A DNA stretch of 64,000 bases from a virus (IMGVR_UViG_3300032322_002561:172310-236309); one strand, 5' to 3'; positions 15,636 to 24,320 are shown, counted from the first letter of the stretch. The notes: generated by a model from the sequence alone, not told the origin. Made by a program: numbers and translations.

Positions 15636-16855
15636 TAGAATAGGTCCTTTTTAGCTGGGCTGAACGAGGTTGAAATATTCAATCTAGGCAAGCGCATTGG
15701 ATTGCCGTCATCATCTTTCCAGGATTTGGCCAGTTGGTGCCAGAAAAAAGTACCTCCTTGTGCCCAGTCCTTGTTGAGTTTGACACCCGGACGTAAGCTT
15801 TCGTCCATGTCAGCATGGTAACGTTCGTGCCACTTGGTATAGGCCGATCCCACACGATCCCAGTACGGCCCGTCTTCATTGAATTCAGCACCAAACAAGG
15901 AAATACATAGATATGCCAGGCTTTCAATTTCGCTGTCAGTGTAATCCATGTTGCTGCTCATACGCAAGAAACCCAGAATGATAGGAAGTTCTTTAGTGTT
16001 GATTGGTCTTGGATGCACCGACAGCACAGTGTTGGCATATATTGTGAATTGCCGTACCATTTCTGGTGTCACTGTGTCATTGGCAATATCACCAGGACGT
16101 GTAATAGCACCGGGCTCGTTGTCATCAAAGAACTTGCTGTCAGTCAAGAACAAGTCAACGGCTTCGAGATGTTGTTGCTTTTCCTCAACTGCCATCCAGT
16201 CAGCGTCAACAACTCCATCAAGACGCACCGCGTGAATTTGCTGAGTAATAAAATCAATCGGCGACAGTAATTTTTTACCTTCTTTACCGTTGCCTTTAAG
16301 AAATGTCATGCGGCATTCAAGACGATTCTGCATGTCATACTCTACCACAGGGATTTCTACACAATCAGGATCTTGACCAAAAATCATTGTGGCAATAATC
16401 CAAAACGCAATGGCTGTGTGCTGGCCATCCCAGCTGGCAAAAAATTCATCATCAGGGCCATAGATATCAGGTACTTGAGATTTTGGTACATGATAAACTT
16501 GAACTGGCATGGCTTGATAAGCCACAAAATCTTCGATGATTTTCAAAACCCAGTTTATATCAAGTTGTCGCTGTATGGTGGTATCCACCAAGATGCGACC
16601 AAGTTTACGTCGGATGGCCCGACACAATCTAAACTTAGGATCGTCGAAACTTTTGATATTGGGATATTTTCTTTCAAATGCCTTGATGGCCAATTTGAGC
16701 CGGGTATTGACAGAGTTCTTCTGTTCAATCGGCATTGATGCTAGGACTTCATTCCATCTATCTTTGAGGCTTAGATAGATACTGGCACCATTTTGGTACT
16801 TGGAATTCACCGCTCGCGCATGAGTGCGACTTGTAGGTGTTGTAGGTATTGCCAT
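15635..16855 (-). CDS. DGQHR/ParB-like domain protein
   Basis: 406 aa from ATG 16855 (AAAGGAA 7 nt upstream). Residues ~135-165 contain FFASWDGQHTAIAFW, the DGQHR-type core related to ParB/Srx and DndB-like domains; the Arg is Thr here. The rest is helical with no membrane segment. Such domains bind or process DNA or nucleotides, but the activity is unknown. Promoter at 16940-16968; coupled to the 15087 gene. Confidence 0.75.
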   Translation of the reverse strand: MAIPTTPTSRTHARAVNSKYQNGASIYLSLKDRWNEVLASMPIEQKNSVNTRLKLAIKAFERKYPNIKSFDDPKFRLCRAIRRKLGRILVDTTIQRQLDINWVLKIIEDFVAYQAMPVQVYHVPKSQVPDIYGPDDEFFASWDGQHTAIAFWIIATMIFGQDPDCVEIPVVEYDMQNRLECRMTFLKGNGKEGKKLLSPIDFITQQIHAVRLDGVVDADWMAVEEKQQHLEAVDLFLTDSKFFDDNEPGAITRPGDIANDTVTPEMVRQFTIYANTVLSVHPRPINTKELPIILGFLRMSSNMDYTDSEIESLAYLCISLFGAEFNEDGPYWDRVGSAYTKWHERYHADMDESLRPGVKLNKDWAQGGTFFWHQLAKSWKDDDGNPMRLPRLNISTSFSPAKKDLF

Positions 16856-16939
16856 TTTGTTTCCTTTCAAATTGTAAGTTGTAGCGATTTTATATTCACT
16901 ACAGACTGTGTTGTCTGGCACCATTGCCAGACATAATTC

Positions 16940-16968
16940 ATTATACTACTATGTTACTAAATGGTCAA
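16940..16968 (-). promoter_or_regulatory. Early-type sigma70 promoter
   Basis: TTGACC 16963-16968, 17 bp, TATAAT 16940-16945. Drives 16855-15087. Confidence 0.85.
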
Positions 16969-16986
16969 CCACAAGGTGTTGTTTTT

Positions 16987-17718
16987 TTACAACACTCTTA
17001 CTGCTACTTTTTGATGCTTGGAAACACGCCCAATGTATTCATACCGGATTTTGTACTTTTTGACATGTTCTTGCCAGGCACGAAATTCATCCAGTTGCCA
17101 GCCTGGATAGTTCATGTATTCGTCAAAAACAATCACAGTGCCTGGCACGATGTTGTGGCGTAGGTTTTCTAATATGGTCACGGTGCTGGAATACAAGTCA
17201 CAATCTATATGCAACAATTTAATGGGCTTGCGACCGTGTTGTTTCAAGAACGGGGGCAAGGTTTGATCAAACCATCCCACCACCAGTTCACAGTTGTTTC
17301 TCACTCGGGGCAGAGTTTTTCTTGCAAAGAATCCACGGCGCATACGGCTGGTCCAATCTTCAGGCAAGCCTTGGAAGCCGTCGAACCCATACACAGTATC
17401 GCTTGGAAACCAACGAGCAAACTGATTAAGTGTGCGTCCAGTGGCCACTCCAAACTCCAATGTCAGTCCTTGTGCCAAGGAGCCTTTGATCTGGGTGGCG
17501 GCCACCCACCGATGCAAATCATAGTCGGTGTCAAAGTTTGGAACTGTTCGCATGTGCTCTAGCACATAACGAGCCGACTCTTCAGATGCCAATCTTATGG
17601 CAGAGAATTCTGTGTCAATGACGTCTGTGTATTTGCCTAGGAGACATTTTTCTTTGAGAGTGGGTTGAGGATAACGCCACCACTCCTGGATTTTATCTAG
17701 TGTTCTATACAAGTCCAT
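16987..17718 (-). CDS. SAM-dependent methyltransferase (TylF/MT24-like)
   Basis: 243 aa from ATG 17718; longer in-frame starts run into the neighbour. Class I methyltransferase motifs: TLEFGVATGRTLNQFA (SAM loop), VYGFDGFQGLPEDW (acidic strand 2), LLHIDCDLYSS and IVFDEYMNYPGW (metal/substrate side as in TylF macrocin O-methyltransferases). The substrate is unknown; sugar or surface polymer modification is the usual role. Third gene of the 18364 promoter unit. Confidence 0.85.
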   Translation of the reverse strand: MDLYRTLDKIQEWWRYPQPTLKEKCLLGKYTDVIDTEFSAIRLASEESARYVLEHMRTVPNFDTDYDLHRWVAATQIKGSLAQGLTLEFGVATGRTLNQFARWFPSDTVYGFDGFQGLPEDWTSRMRRGFFARKTLPRVRNNCELVVGWFDQTLPPFLKQHGRKPIKLLHIDCDLYSSTVTILENLRHNIVPGTVIVFDEYMNYPGWQLDEFRAWQEHVKKYKIRYEYIGRVSKHQKVAVRVL

Positions 17719-17725
17719 GATGTAA

Positions 17726-18118
17726 TTATACACAACGGCAACGGTTAAGTCTAGCCTGTCTTGCCCGTTCCCAGCTTTCGTCCAGGCCGACACGGAAGAT
17801 ACGATCAAAAATTTGATCGGAGATATCATACCCTAGTTCTTGTCGAGCTTCATAGTAATCATAAGTTATGTTCCAGCGTGCACCTGTGTTGTCCTTGCCG
17901 TGTCCATCATATAAGGCTATTTTGGTATGCCATTGGAACAACAATCTATCTAGTGTTTCCTTCCAGTACCAGCGACTCCAAGTCGACGTGGCTCTGGCCA
18001 AGGCTTCGCGGGCTGAATCTAAACGATTGCCCAAGGCTTCAATTTCAGCACCGATAAATCTATAGTTTTTTAAATCGATGTTAGGATCCAGTGTAAATTT
18101 TTTAGTTTTTAATTTCAT
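17726..18118 (-). CDS. Unknown protein
   Basis: 130 aa. Basic N-terminus (MKLKTKKFTL), helical middle (GNRLDSAREALARATSTWSRWYWKETLDRL). No family recognised. Weak ribosome site. Confidence 0.65.
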   Translation of the reverse strand: MKLKTKKFTLDPNIDLKNYRFIGAEIEALGNRLDSAREALARATSTWSRWYWKETLDRLLFQWHTKIALYDGHGKDNTGARWNITYDYYEARQELGYDISDQIFDRIFRVGLDESWERARQARLNRCRCV

Positions 18119-18149
18119 TTGAGTAGTATCTTGTAGTTGTCAATAGTGT

Positions 18150-18344
18150 TTAGTGCAAAAGATCTCCGCCATCCACACCCCAGAATACCGATCCACCAGC
18201 ATCATATCGTTCTTGCATGGTTTTTTCCATGACAGCTTCCTGCACCAATACCAATACTTCATCCACTTCACTCTTGGTCAACATGTTTTCGGGCAACTTG
18301 CCTTCCAACACTGCCATCACAATCATTTCACGTTCTGGGGTCAA
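18150..18344 (-). CDS. Small acidic helical protein (TTG start)
   Basis: 64 aa. TTG 18344 lies 8 nt after AAGGAG, so a TTG start is favoured; the next in-frame ATG would cut six residues. Two helices (VMAVLEGKLPENML, SEVDEVLVLVQEAVMEKT). Unknown. Confidence 0.65.
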   Translation of the reverse strand: MTPEREMIVMAVLEGKLPENMLTKSEVDEVLVLVQEAVMEKTMQERYDAGGSVFWGVDGGDLLH

Positions 18345-18363
18345 TTTTAAACTCCTTTATTGT

Positions 18364-18392
18364 ATTGTAAACAACAAAAAATTATTGGTCAA
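18364..18392 (-). promoter_or_regulatory. Early-type sigma70 promoter
   Basis: TTGACC 18387-18392, 17 bp, TACAAT 18364-18369. Drives 18344-16987. Confidence 0.82.
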
Positions 18393-18662
18393 TCAAGACC
18401 ATTTCATTATGAAAGCCAGGTAATCACGCTCTTCGTCAAAAAAGAAACAATAACGTCCAGGTTTGATATCTGAACTGATTTCTATCAATTGCCACCGCCA
18501 CTCGCCTGATATTTCACTTTTACACCAGTTCAGTACATGTTCTATTACGCCAAAAGGCTTGATGATTTCATGAGCATGGTGAAAGCTGTCGCGATCCCGC
18601 ATCCAACTCATAGGTGTTAATTTTTTGTCTCCCTGCTTGCGTTTGAGTCTAAGCTGGGTCAT
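18393..18662 (-). CDS. Conserved phage hypothetical
   Basis: 89 aa: LTPMSWMRDRDSFHHAHEIIKPFGVIEHVL, WRWQLIEISSDIKPGRYCFFFDEERDYLAF. The pattern recurs in T4-like phages; function unknown. Overlaps the upstream gene by 14 bp. Confidence 0.78.
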   Translation of the reverse strand: MTQLRLKRKQGDKKLTPMSWMRDRDSFHHAHEIIKPFGVIEHVLNWCKSEISGEWRWQLIEISSDIKPGRYCFFFDEERDYLAFIMKWS

Positions 18663-19056
18663 AGATTAGTCGGTTCAAATACTGCCGGGGTATGCCCCAG
18701 AAATCGTAGCTGTCCACAATGTCACGCACATAACCCGAACCTGGTGTACCGGTCTTGGGTTCATTCATTTCGTAGAAGAAAAATTGTACACCATCCTGGA
18801 TCCAGGTACGTTTGGTGTAGTAGTAGGGAAACCCTTCAAAACGATCCAAGGCCTGCTCACACTCGGCAGTAAGGCTCCATAGCACTCCCGGACATTCCGC
18901 ACCCGGTTTGGGTTCTACAGTGGCATGACAATAAAACTTTAACTGCCAATCACGCAACATAAAAGCACCCTTGGCCTGTGCGTTGGGACAACGCCACTGC
19001 ATTTGGCCTGGGTGCATGTTGGCTCCGTAGGCAAAGTACAAGTTATCTGTAGTCAT
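18649..19056 (-). CDS. Gamma-glutamylcyclotransferase-like protein
   Basis: 135 aa. The fold signature is clear: YFAYGANMHPGQMQWRCP at the start, GAFMLRDWQLKFYCHATV, GVLWSLTAE and ALDRFEGFPYYY, with the catalytic Glu in DRFEGFP. Family enzymes cyclise gamma-glutamyl amines or peptides (GGCT, BtrG, GGACT). Phage homologues are widespread and their substrate is unknown. Operon 19744 to 18393. Confidence 0.88.
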   Translation of the reverse strand: MTTDNLYFAYGANMHPGQMQWRCPNAQAKGAFMLRDWQLKFYCHATVEPKPGAECPGVLWSLTAECEQALDRFEGFPYYYTKRTWIQDGVQFFFYEMNEPKTGTPGSGYVRDIVDSYDFWGIPRQYLNRLIYDPA

Positions 19057-19306
19057 ATAAATGTGCTAGAGCACCGTATTTGAGTTTCATAAAAACTGCG
19101 TCTTGATCCGTGCGGAAAAACCAAGTCATGTGTTCAGTTGAGATATCTGTGACATAACGATCGCCGGGTAAACCAAAAGTTTCCACGCACCAGATGCTGA
19201 TGTCGTTCCACTGGGTTTCGTTTTCAGCACCGGCACCCCACTGTATGGTCACTGGGTAGTCATATCCTGATTCACGCAACGTAGCGTTTCCTGATATATT
19301 TGTCAC
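19043..19306 (-). CDS. Unknown phage protein
   Basis: 87 aa, aromatic-rich (PVTIQWGAGAENETQWNDISIWC, HMTWFFRTDQDAVFMKLKYG). Its start lies inside the upstream gene (35-bp overlap). No family. Confidence 0.65.
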   Translation of the reverse strand: MTNISGNATLRESGYDYPVTIQWGAGAENETQWNDISIWCVETFGLPGDRYVTDISTEHMTWFFRTDQDAVFMKLKYGALAHLYDYR

Positions 19307-19517
19307 ACCAGGCTATGTCACCAGGAGCATAATACAAGTGATTGTCAGTTATACCAAAACGATTGCAAAAACTCTGACCATATCGCTGACCGTGCAAGGC
19401 TTCCCAGATAAAATCTCGTCGCCACAGTTCATAATCTTCTTCAGTAATAGAGGTTTGTTCTTGCCCCGACCTATCAGCAAAAGCCACAAATTGTTCAAAC
19501 ACTCGTTCACCAGTCAT
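19272..19517 (-). CDS. Conserved phage hypothetical
   Basis: 81 aa; LWRRDFIWEALHGQRYGQSFCNRFGITDNHLYY...WCDKYIRKRYV. The FCNxFGITDN pattern recurs in phage early genes. Starts on the upstream stop (1-bp overlap). Function unknown. Confidence 0.75.
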   Translation of the reverse strand: MTGERVFEQFVAFADRSGQEQTSITEEDYELWRRDFIWEALHGQRYGQSFCNRFGITDNHLYYAPGDIAWCDKYIRKRYVA

Positions 19518-19744
19518 TACAATACCTTTATTAAACCATAAACGTAAACCAACAATAAACTAGCATTGACCACAATCAGGCTCCATTCACGCCACATAAT
19601 ACTGGTGATCAACCAGGCCAGGCTACCCAAATTCAGCAGGTAAATGCTGGTAGGGTGCAGGCCTTCCACTATGGCCAAGGCAGCCAGCAACATGATACCA
19701 GTGCTGACCCACTTCATTGTCTCTGTTGCAGATATATTCTTCAT
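19517..19744 (-). CDS. Small membrane protein
   Basis: 75 aa, three hydrophobic segments (about 14-29, 33-49, 54-72). ATG 19744 begins only 6 nt after the TATAAT of its own promoter, so the mRNA would be leaderless, or translation starts at Met10 (19717). Resembles small PnuC-half-like membrane proteins in topology only. Confidence 0.72.
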   Translation of the reverse strand: MKNISATETMKWVSTGIMLLAALAIVEGLHPTSIYLLNLGSLAWLITSIMWREWSLIVVNASLLLVYVYGLIKVL

Positions 19745-19750
19745 CTTACT

Positions 19751-19780
19751 ATTATACTACATGATTACCATTGTTGTCAA
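19751..19780 (-). promoter_or_regulatory. Early-type sigma70 promoter
   Basis: TTGACA 19775-19780, 18 bp, TATAAT 19751-19756, inside the 3' end of the DUF2452 gene. Predicted start of transcription falls on ATG 19744. Confidence 0.75.
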
Positions 19781-20282
19781 CTTCCACCCAGGTATAATCT
19801 CCCAACCATTTTACCCGGCAAACGTATTCCCAATCCAAGGGTTGACCGGTGGTCCAATCTTCAGGTCCGGTTTGAGTCAATAAGGTTCCGCCGTGTCTAA
19901 GATCATGTGCCAACCAGTAACACTGCCCGTGATAGATTTGGAAACTGTATCGGGCCGCGTGTACCCAATCGGTTATTTCCAATCGACGTCGGACCGATTC
20001 GGCCTGCTGTTGTAAAACTGCTACAAGAGTCATGATACGATCATATTCCTGTTGAGCATGCATCCTGGCCACATTGACCATGATGTCTTTTTGCTTTTCC
20101 ACAGGTATAAGATCAAACGCAGGGCCACCAACTTCGGTGGGATATGGTGTGACATTGCGGTTGATGAATGCCACAAGATCGCCGCCCACTTCCATGTCAG
20201 CACTGGTCCTACCATCCGCAACGTTTGATTTGATCTTGGTCAAGGGATTGTTGGGATCATCGGGTGGCAGAACGAATCCCAT
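19752..20282 (-). CDS. DUF2452 family protein
   Basis: 176 aa. Matches the DUF2452 pattern: NPLTKIKSN..., VTPYPTEVGGPAFDLIPVEKQ, a helix RMHAQQEYDRIMTLVAVLQQQAESVRRRLEI, then SFQIYHGQCYWLAHD and PEDW. Function unknown, found in bacteria and phages. Last gene of a long 24289-promoter operon (TGATG overlap with 20282). Confidence 0.82.
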   Translation of the reverse strand: MGFVLPPDDPNNPLTKIKSNVADGRTSADMEVGGDLVAFINRNVTPYPTEVGGPAFDLIPVEKQKDIMVNVARMHAQQEYDRIMTLVAVLQQQAESVRRRLEITDWVHAARYSFQIYHGQCYWLAHDLRHGGTLLTQTGPEDWTTGQPLDWEYVCRVKWLGDYTWVEVDNNGNHVV

Positions 20283-21007
20283 CAGTCCCAGAGATTTTCG
20301 TAGTATTTGCCAAACAAGCGGAAGCCATTGGTGATACGAGCTTGTACCTTCTGGGCACCTTCGGCATCATATACATGAGTGTCATTGGGTCCTTTGCGCA
20401 TTTCATAGAAACGGTGCTCGCCCTTGGGCACTTCGTTGCCATCCTTGTCCACTGGCACCCACTTGATGTCATGCTCGCCGCTGTGGAACTCCGCGGCCCA
20501 GTCATCTTTGGCCTTCATTTCAAAGGCAAAGATCATTTCGTCCAGGATCCAGTCCCAACGCTGGTAATGTAGGCTGTCGGTATCCCACTCGTATTCCTTG
20601 GGTTGGGCCATGTGGCTACGCAAGTATTCAGGCACATCCTCATCGTCAGTAAACGGAGCACCATGCTTGGTTTCTCGTAGTTGTCGGAGCATGGGCAAAA
20701 TAATGTCAGCTAAGGTATGATCCATGCTCCAGGTATCCCAGCGATCAATCCGCACATAGTCGATGCGTGGGTGGATTCGGTCCAAGAACCACTGTATGGC
20801 TTGACTGACGGGGCTTAGCCGATCGGCCCAGCGTTCTACCCAGTCCGGTGGTTCAATGTATTTGTATTTGCCGTCGGCTTCGTCAATGGCCGTTTGTAAA
20901 GTGCTCTTGCGACTGCACTTTGACCAGTCAGTCCAAAAGAATACATAGTCCAAAATTTTGTACGGACTGATCCAATGACTGCGATAGCACGATTTATAAA
21001 CTTTCAT
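20282..21007 (-). CDS. Conserved T4-like phage hypothetical
   Basis: 241 aa. The core RIDRWDTWSMDHTLADIILPML and KHGAPFTDDEDVPEYL, starting SCYRSHWISPYKILDYVFFW, is one of the most recurrent uncharacterised proteins of marine T4-like phages. No catalytic motif is evident. ATGA coupling with the upstream gene. Confidence 0.88.
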   Translation of the reverse strand: MKVYKSCYRSHWISPYKILDYVFFWTDWSKCSRKSTLQTAIDEADGKYKYIEPPDWVERWADRLSPVSQAIQWFLDRIHPRIDYVRIDRWDTWSMDHTLADIILPMLRQLRETKHGAPFTDDEDVPEYLRSHMAQPKEYEWDTDSLHYQRWDWILDEMIFAFEMKAKDDWAAEFHSGEHDIKWVPVDKDGNEVPKGEHRFYEMRKGPNDTHVYDAEGAQKVQARITNGFRLFGKYYENLWD

Positions 21008-21387
21008 TTTAATCCCTTGTCTTCCATTCCTTGTTTGTACCAGTCGATGAATTTGTTGTCTTCAACCGATCGCAAACTGATCATTTGCCCATTTTCAAAT
21101 TCTGCTTCATACTCAATCCAGGCATCGGCTCGATATCCGCCGGCCTCCTGGTTTTCACGATAAAATCTTACAACGCCCGAAAGATCTTCACACAATTTCC
21201 AGTGTCGATTGTGTTGCTCAATGTAACCACCAAACAAAGCACCAGGATCTGCAACCCACTCGGCTTCGTACTGCTCTTCCCATATTCTACCCTGCTCGTC
21301 TATGCGATATTCATCACATAGTTGACGCGGTGTGTCCTTGCTTTGATACCGGTGGCCATCGAACTCCAGCCAGTCAAACATGCCCAT
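21004..21387 (-). CDS. Conserved phage hypothetical ending WYKQGMEDKGLK
   Basis: 127 aa; GMFDWLEFDGHRYQSKDTPRQL at the start is typical of phage proteins. The C-terminus (DWYKQGMEDKGLK) is shared with the DUF1281-like protein at 23742, suggesting a common short tail motif. Unknown function. Confidence 0.82.
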   Translation of the reverse strand: MGMFDWLEFDGHRYQSKDTPRQLCDEYRIDEQGRIWEEQYEAEWVADPGALFGGYIEQHNRHWKLCEDLSGVVRFYRENQEAGGYRADAWIEYEAEFENGQMISLRSVEDNKFIDWYKQGMEDKGLK

Positions 21388-21614
21388 TATTTAATGCCTA
21401 ATGTTGCTGGACAGTGATCCAGTTCCTGCACTCCCGGACCTTCGTAAAAATGTGCATCGGCATCTATGATCTTGATACGCATGTCTGTGTGACGAATATC
21501 ATAGTCCTTGAAATCATAGTTGGCATCATACTGTCTAAACACATAACGATCTCCGCCGCACCAGATCAAATAGCCAACTTCTCCATTGGCCGTGCGTGAT
21601 TTTGGTTTTACCAT
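21387..21614 (-). CDS. Unknown small phage protein
   Basis: 75 aa, beta-rich (GYLIWCGGDRYVFRQYDANYDFKDYDIRH). TAATG coupling to the next gene. No family. Confidence 0.68.
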   Translation of the reverse strand: MVKPKSRTANGEVGYLIWCGGDRYVFRQYDANYDFKDYDIRHTDMRIKIIDADAHFYEGPGVQELDHCPATLGIK

Positions 21615-21811
21615 GTGCTTACATCCGTAATGTTTACTGTGGTATCTGTGTCTTTGTCAGCGTCACCAAATGCGTTGAACTTGACTACAATGCCAGTGCC
21701 GATGCCACTGCTGTGATCTGTTTCTATAGTGAACCATTCTACTTCTTTGAAGTGATTGGTTATTTCAAACAACTTTTCTAACTGCCTACGATTTAATGCT
21801 ATTTCTGTCAT
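21608..21811 (-). CDS. Unknown small phage protein
   Basis: 67 aa from ATG 21811 in a TAATG junction. ALNRRQLEKLFEITNHF then a beta stretch WFTIETDHSSGIGTGIVVKF. No family. Confidence 0.68.
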   Translation of the reverse strand: MTEIALNRRQLEKLFEITNHFKEVEWFTIETDHSSGIGTGIVVKFNAFGDADKDTDTTVNITDVSTW

Positions 21812-21993
21812 TACCATGTGCCGTCATCCTTCCAAGCTCGTACAGTTAAAAACAACCATCCCACTGTGATGGTTTGGGAATGTGGGCCAGCCCACTCGTC
21901 CTGGGCCCAACTGTGCCAGAGCATCCAACGCCAGTGCGCTGGATTCACAGTTATTATAACACTGGCTCCGCTGTATCGCAACCATTTAAACAT
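21811..21993 (-). CDS. Conserved Trp-rich phage hypothetical
   Basis: 60 aa; FKWLRYSGASVIITVNPAHWRW...QDEWAGP...VRAWKDDGTW. Recurrent in phage early regions. Overlaps both neighbours. Function unknown. Confidence 0.75.
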   Translation of the reverse strand: MFKWLRYSGASVIITVNPAHWRWMLWHSWAQDEWAGPHSQTITVGWLFLTVRAWKDDGTW

Positions 21994-22357
21994 CTCGAAC
22001 TCCGCTTTCTAGCCACTGTGCCAAGGGTTCATATTCGATTCGGCTCCAATCAATTTCTTCAGTCAGCACGTCAATCTGGATGCCTTGTTCCTGGGCTTTG
22101 TCAATCATATTACTCAAAACTGTGCCGCCATAGCCGTTGGTGCCATACCTGTCAGCATGGCATCGATACACCGAACCCGAACTTCCATCAAACTCCCAAT
22201 AAGGATCTGCCCAGGTAGCACGAACAATACCTGAATTCAACTTCCAAGAATCTGATCCGGCATATCCGCCCGACCAGGTGGCAAACACCTTGTATAACAC
22301 TTCGGTGGGTGCGTGTATGCGTATGACCATCCAACGGTCTGGGGTATAGTCTGTCAT
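21986..22357 (-). CDS. Unknown phage protein
   Basis: 123 aa from ATG 22357 (TGATG junction); VIRIHAPTEVLYKVFATWSGGYAGSDSWKLNSG. Beta-rich with a helical C-terminus; no family recognised. Confidence 0.72.
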   Translation of the reverse strand: MTDYTPDRWMVIRIHAPTEVLYKVFATWSGGYAGSDSWKLNSGIVRATWADPYWEFDGSSGSVYRCHADRYGTNGYGGTVLSNMIDKAQEQGIQIDVLTEEIDWSRIEYEPLAQWLESGVRDV

Positions 22358-22554
22358 CAACTTCCTCCTCCTACAAATGCATGATGCATCAAATAATTAA
22401 TCACACTGTCTGATCCCTGTGCCCATTGTGCCTCGGGTGTGCGATCATCAAATGCCCGATTGGGACTGGTCCACCAGTCTTCAACATGGTCTGAGCCAAC
22501 CAAGCTGGCCACAAGATTGTTGGCAATGTTGCGAAATTCTTGTTCAGTATTCAT
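22357..22554 (-). CDS. MbcA/ParS-like (DUF2384-like) small protein
   Basis: 65 aa; VEDWWTSPNRAFDDRTPEAQWAQGSDSVINYL resembles the toxin-binding domain of Xre/MbcA antitoxins (WLxsPNxxLxGxtP). No partner toxin is seen next door. Short phage versions are common; the antitoxin role is inference. Confidence 0.7.
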   Translation of the reverse strand: MNTEQEFRNIANNLVASLVGSDHVEDWWTSPNRAFDDRTPEAQWAQGSDSVINYLMHHAFVGGGS

Positions 22555-23372
22555 CAGTATAAGTCCACGTAAATGAGTTCAAACTCTTTAGCCCGTTGCT
22601 CGTACTGCACGTAGCCTCTGGGATTACATAAAATCCTTGTTCCGCCCACACCATAGTCAAATGGGTCATGAGTGTGACCGTGTATCCATAACTGTATCTG
22701 TGGATTGTCAAGAATAAACTCATCCATGTCTGTGATAAAACAACCGTTCATTAATTTGTCATGCGCATATTTTTCATGAATACTGCCTTTGCTGGGCGCA
22801 TGATGAGTTACAACCACCACACGATTGTCTGTGCGACCACTCTCACGATAATTATCCATGCAGTTTTGTAGATAACCCACCATGCGGCTATGATCACGCA
22901 AGGCATGTTTGGGCAAGAACTTCCAGCTTACTGTGTCGTCTGAGTTCTTGACACCGTGATAGTCGTTCATGGCCGTGGCCGCATTGTGCATGGTAAACGT
23001 GTCCATGTCATTGAAGTCGGTCCACAAGGTGCCGCCGTGAAAGTCATAGCCATCTATCTCAACACTTTGCTTGTCTAATAAGGTGATGTTGGTGATATGG
23101 TGTAGATCACAAAATGTTCTAAACCGCTCAGTACCCTTGGCAAAGTCTCCGCTGTAGTGTTCGTGGTTGCCCATGACATACAAGGTTCTAGGAAACTCTG
23201 CGCTCACACGCTGAAAGAAACCTCTGGCTCGATCGCCACGCTCGCTTTGCTTGTCTAGGTCCTTGAGCATGACAATGTCGCCGGCAAGAATCAAGACATC
23301 GGCACCCTGTTCGTTCACAAGGTTGATGTCTCCAAATTCCACATGTAGATCAGATGCTATGGCCAGCTTCAT
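22554..23372 (-). CDS. Calcineurin-like metallophosphoesterase
   Basis: 272 aa. Motifs in order: SDLHVEFGD (1-15), LAGDIV (~30), GNHEHYSGD (~68), THHAPS (~190) and HGHTHD (~232), the full two-metal site. Substrate unknown; phage members cleave phosphodiesters or nucleotides. A second, different member lies at 49272. TGATG coupling downstream. Confidence 0.92.
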   Translation of the reverse strand: MKLAIASDLHVEFGDINLVNEQGADVLILAGDIVMLKDLDKQSERGDRARGFFQRVSAEFPRTLYVMGNHEHYSGDFAKGTERFRTFCDLHHITNITLLDKQSVEIDGYDFHGGTLWTDFNDMDTFTMHNAATAMNDYHGVKNSDDTVSWKFLPKHALRDHSRMVGYLQNCMDNYRESGRTDNRVVVVTHHAPSKGSIHEKYAHDKLMNGCFITDMDEFILDNPQIQLWIHGHTHDPFDYGVGGTRILCNPRGYVQYEQRAKEFELIYVDLY

Positions 23373-23742
23373 TTTTTTCCTGTTCTTTTAGTTTGCTCAA
23401 TTCGGCTTTGAGTCGTTCAACTAGGGCCGGATCTCCGCCGCTCAAGTAAGCAGTTTTGTCTGGATACTGTTCGCTGAATTTTTTACGAATTTCTGCGATA
23501 TCCACACCTTGGCACAAGAACTGACGATCGGAATCTCTGTAGGCATAAAGTTGTCCACCGTCTTCTTCAACTATGAGCCCAACAAGGCTGGCTCTGACTT
23601 CCTGTAGAGTTTCTTTTACCATGGAATCCAAGTCATTGTGAAAACGCCGTATTACCAACCAAACATAAAGTGCCACAGCACCAATGCCTAGGCCCGCACC
23701 AATCAATATGCTTACTACCAAACCTGTGATATCGTATTCCAC
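23350..23742 (-). CDS. Membrane-anchored protein (GTG start)
   Basis: 130 aa. GTG 23742 sits in a TAGTG junction with AAGGA upstream; longer frames overlap the neighbour. One TM helix (~8-30), then a globular domain QLYAYRDSDRQFLCQGVDIAEI...YLSGGDPALV and a C-terminal coiled coil. Resembles small phage membrane proteins of unknown role. Confidence 0.72.
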   Translation of the reverse strand: MEYDITGLVVSILIGAGLGIGAVALYVWLVIRRFHNDLDSMVKETLQEVRASLVGLIVEEDGGQLYAYRDSDRQFLCQGVDIAEIRKKFSEQYPDKTAYLSGGDPALVERLKAELSKLKEQEKNEAGHSI

Positions 23743-24260
23743 TATTTTAGTCCTTTGGCTTCTAGGCCTTCTTTGTACCACTCTGTGAGTGGTTCGGGTT
23801 CTTCATCTTCCACATAACCAAACGCTTCCTCGGCCAACTCCAAATAGCCTTCACGGTCGGTTTGTGCGTCCCTATGATCATCATCTAGGTATTCGCCATC
23901 ATAGCTCACACGACCCGCAAAGGCCATGCCAGGTTCCCAGTATTCCAGAGAGAACTGCACACGTCCGTCCATAGCCGCCCAGGTATGGAAGGCTTCCACA
24001 CAAGGTCCCCAGGCAGTGCTGAACTCAAATGTGATTGAATCTTCTTCGGGCTGATGTTCAAAATACACATCTGAAACGTCCCACTTAGTTCCCCAGTTGT
24101 TGACTCGCCACATGTACCAATCTTGGTCTCCTTCATACTTGGGTTCAGGCACCATCCAACTCAAGAGAGGGGTATCTTCCCGGTTTAGGATTTCTGTGAT
24201 TTCTGCAATCACCGGAGCAGGACCTGAAATGGTCGCACGATTTGAACACCAATTGGGCAT
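23742..24260 (-). CDS. DUF1281-like protein (YubB ferredoxin-like fold)
   Basis: 172 aa; MPNWCSNRATISGPAPVI, TPLLSWMVPEP, NNWGTKWDVSD, FEFSTAWGPCVEAFHTWA and VSYDGEY match the DUF1281 family found on phages and plasmids. Acidic C-terminal extension ending EWYKEGLEAKGLK, a tail also present on 21004. First gene of the longest early operon (24260-19752). Confidence 0.85.
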   Translation of the reverse strand: MPNWCSNRATISGPAPVIAEITEILNREDTPLLSWMVPEPKYEGDQDWYMWRVNNWGTKWDVSDVYFEHQPEEDSITFEFSTAWGPCVEAFHTWAAMDGRVQFSLEYWEPGMAFAGRVSYDGEYLDDDHRDAQTDREGYLELAEEAFGYVEDEEPEPLTEWYKEGLEAKGLK

Positions 24261-24288
24261 GTCATCCTCTATTTACTTGTAAAACTAT

Positions 24289-24317
24289 ATTGTAGTTGAT
24301 ATTGAATAATTGGTCAA
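24289..24317 (-). promoter_or_regulatory. Early-type sigma70 promoter
   Basis: TTGACC 24312-24317, 17 bp, TACAAT 24289-24294. It immediately follows the terminator at 24321-24350. Confidence 0.82.
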
Positions 24318-24320
24318 TTA

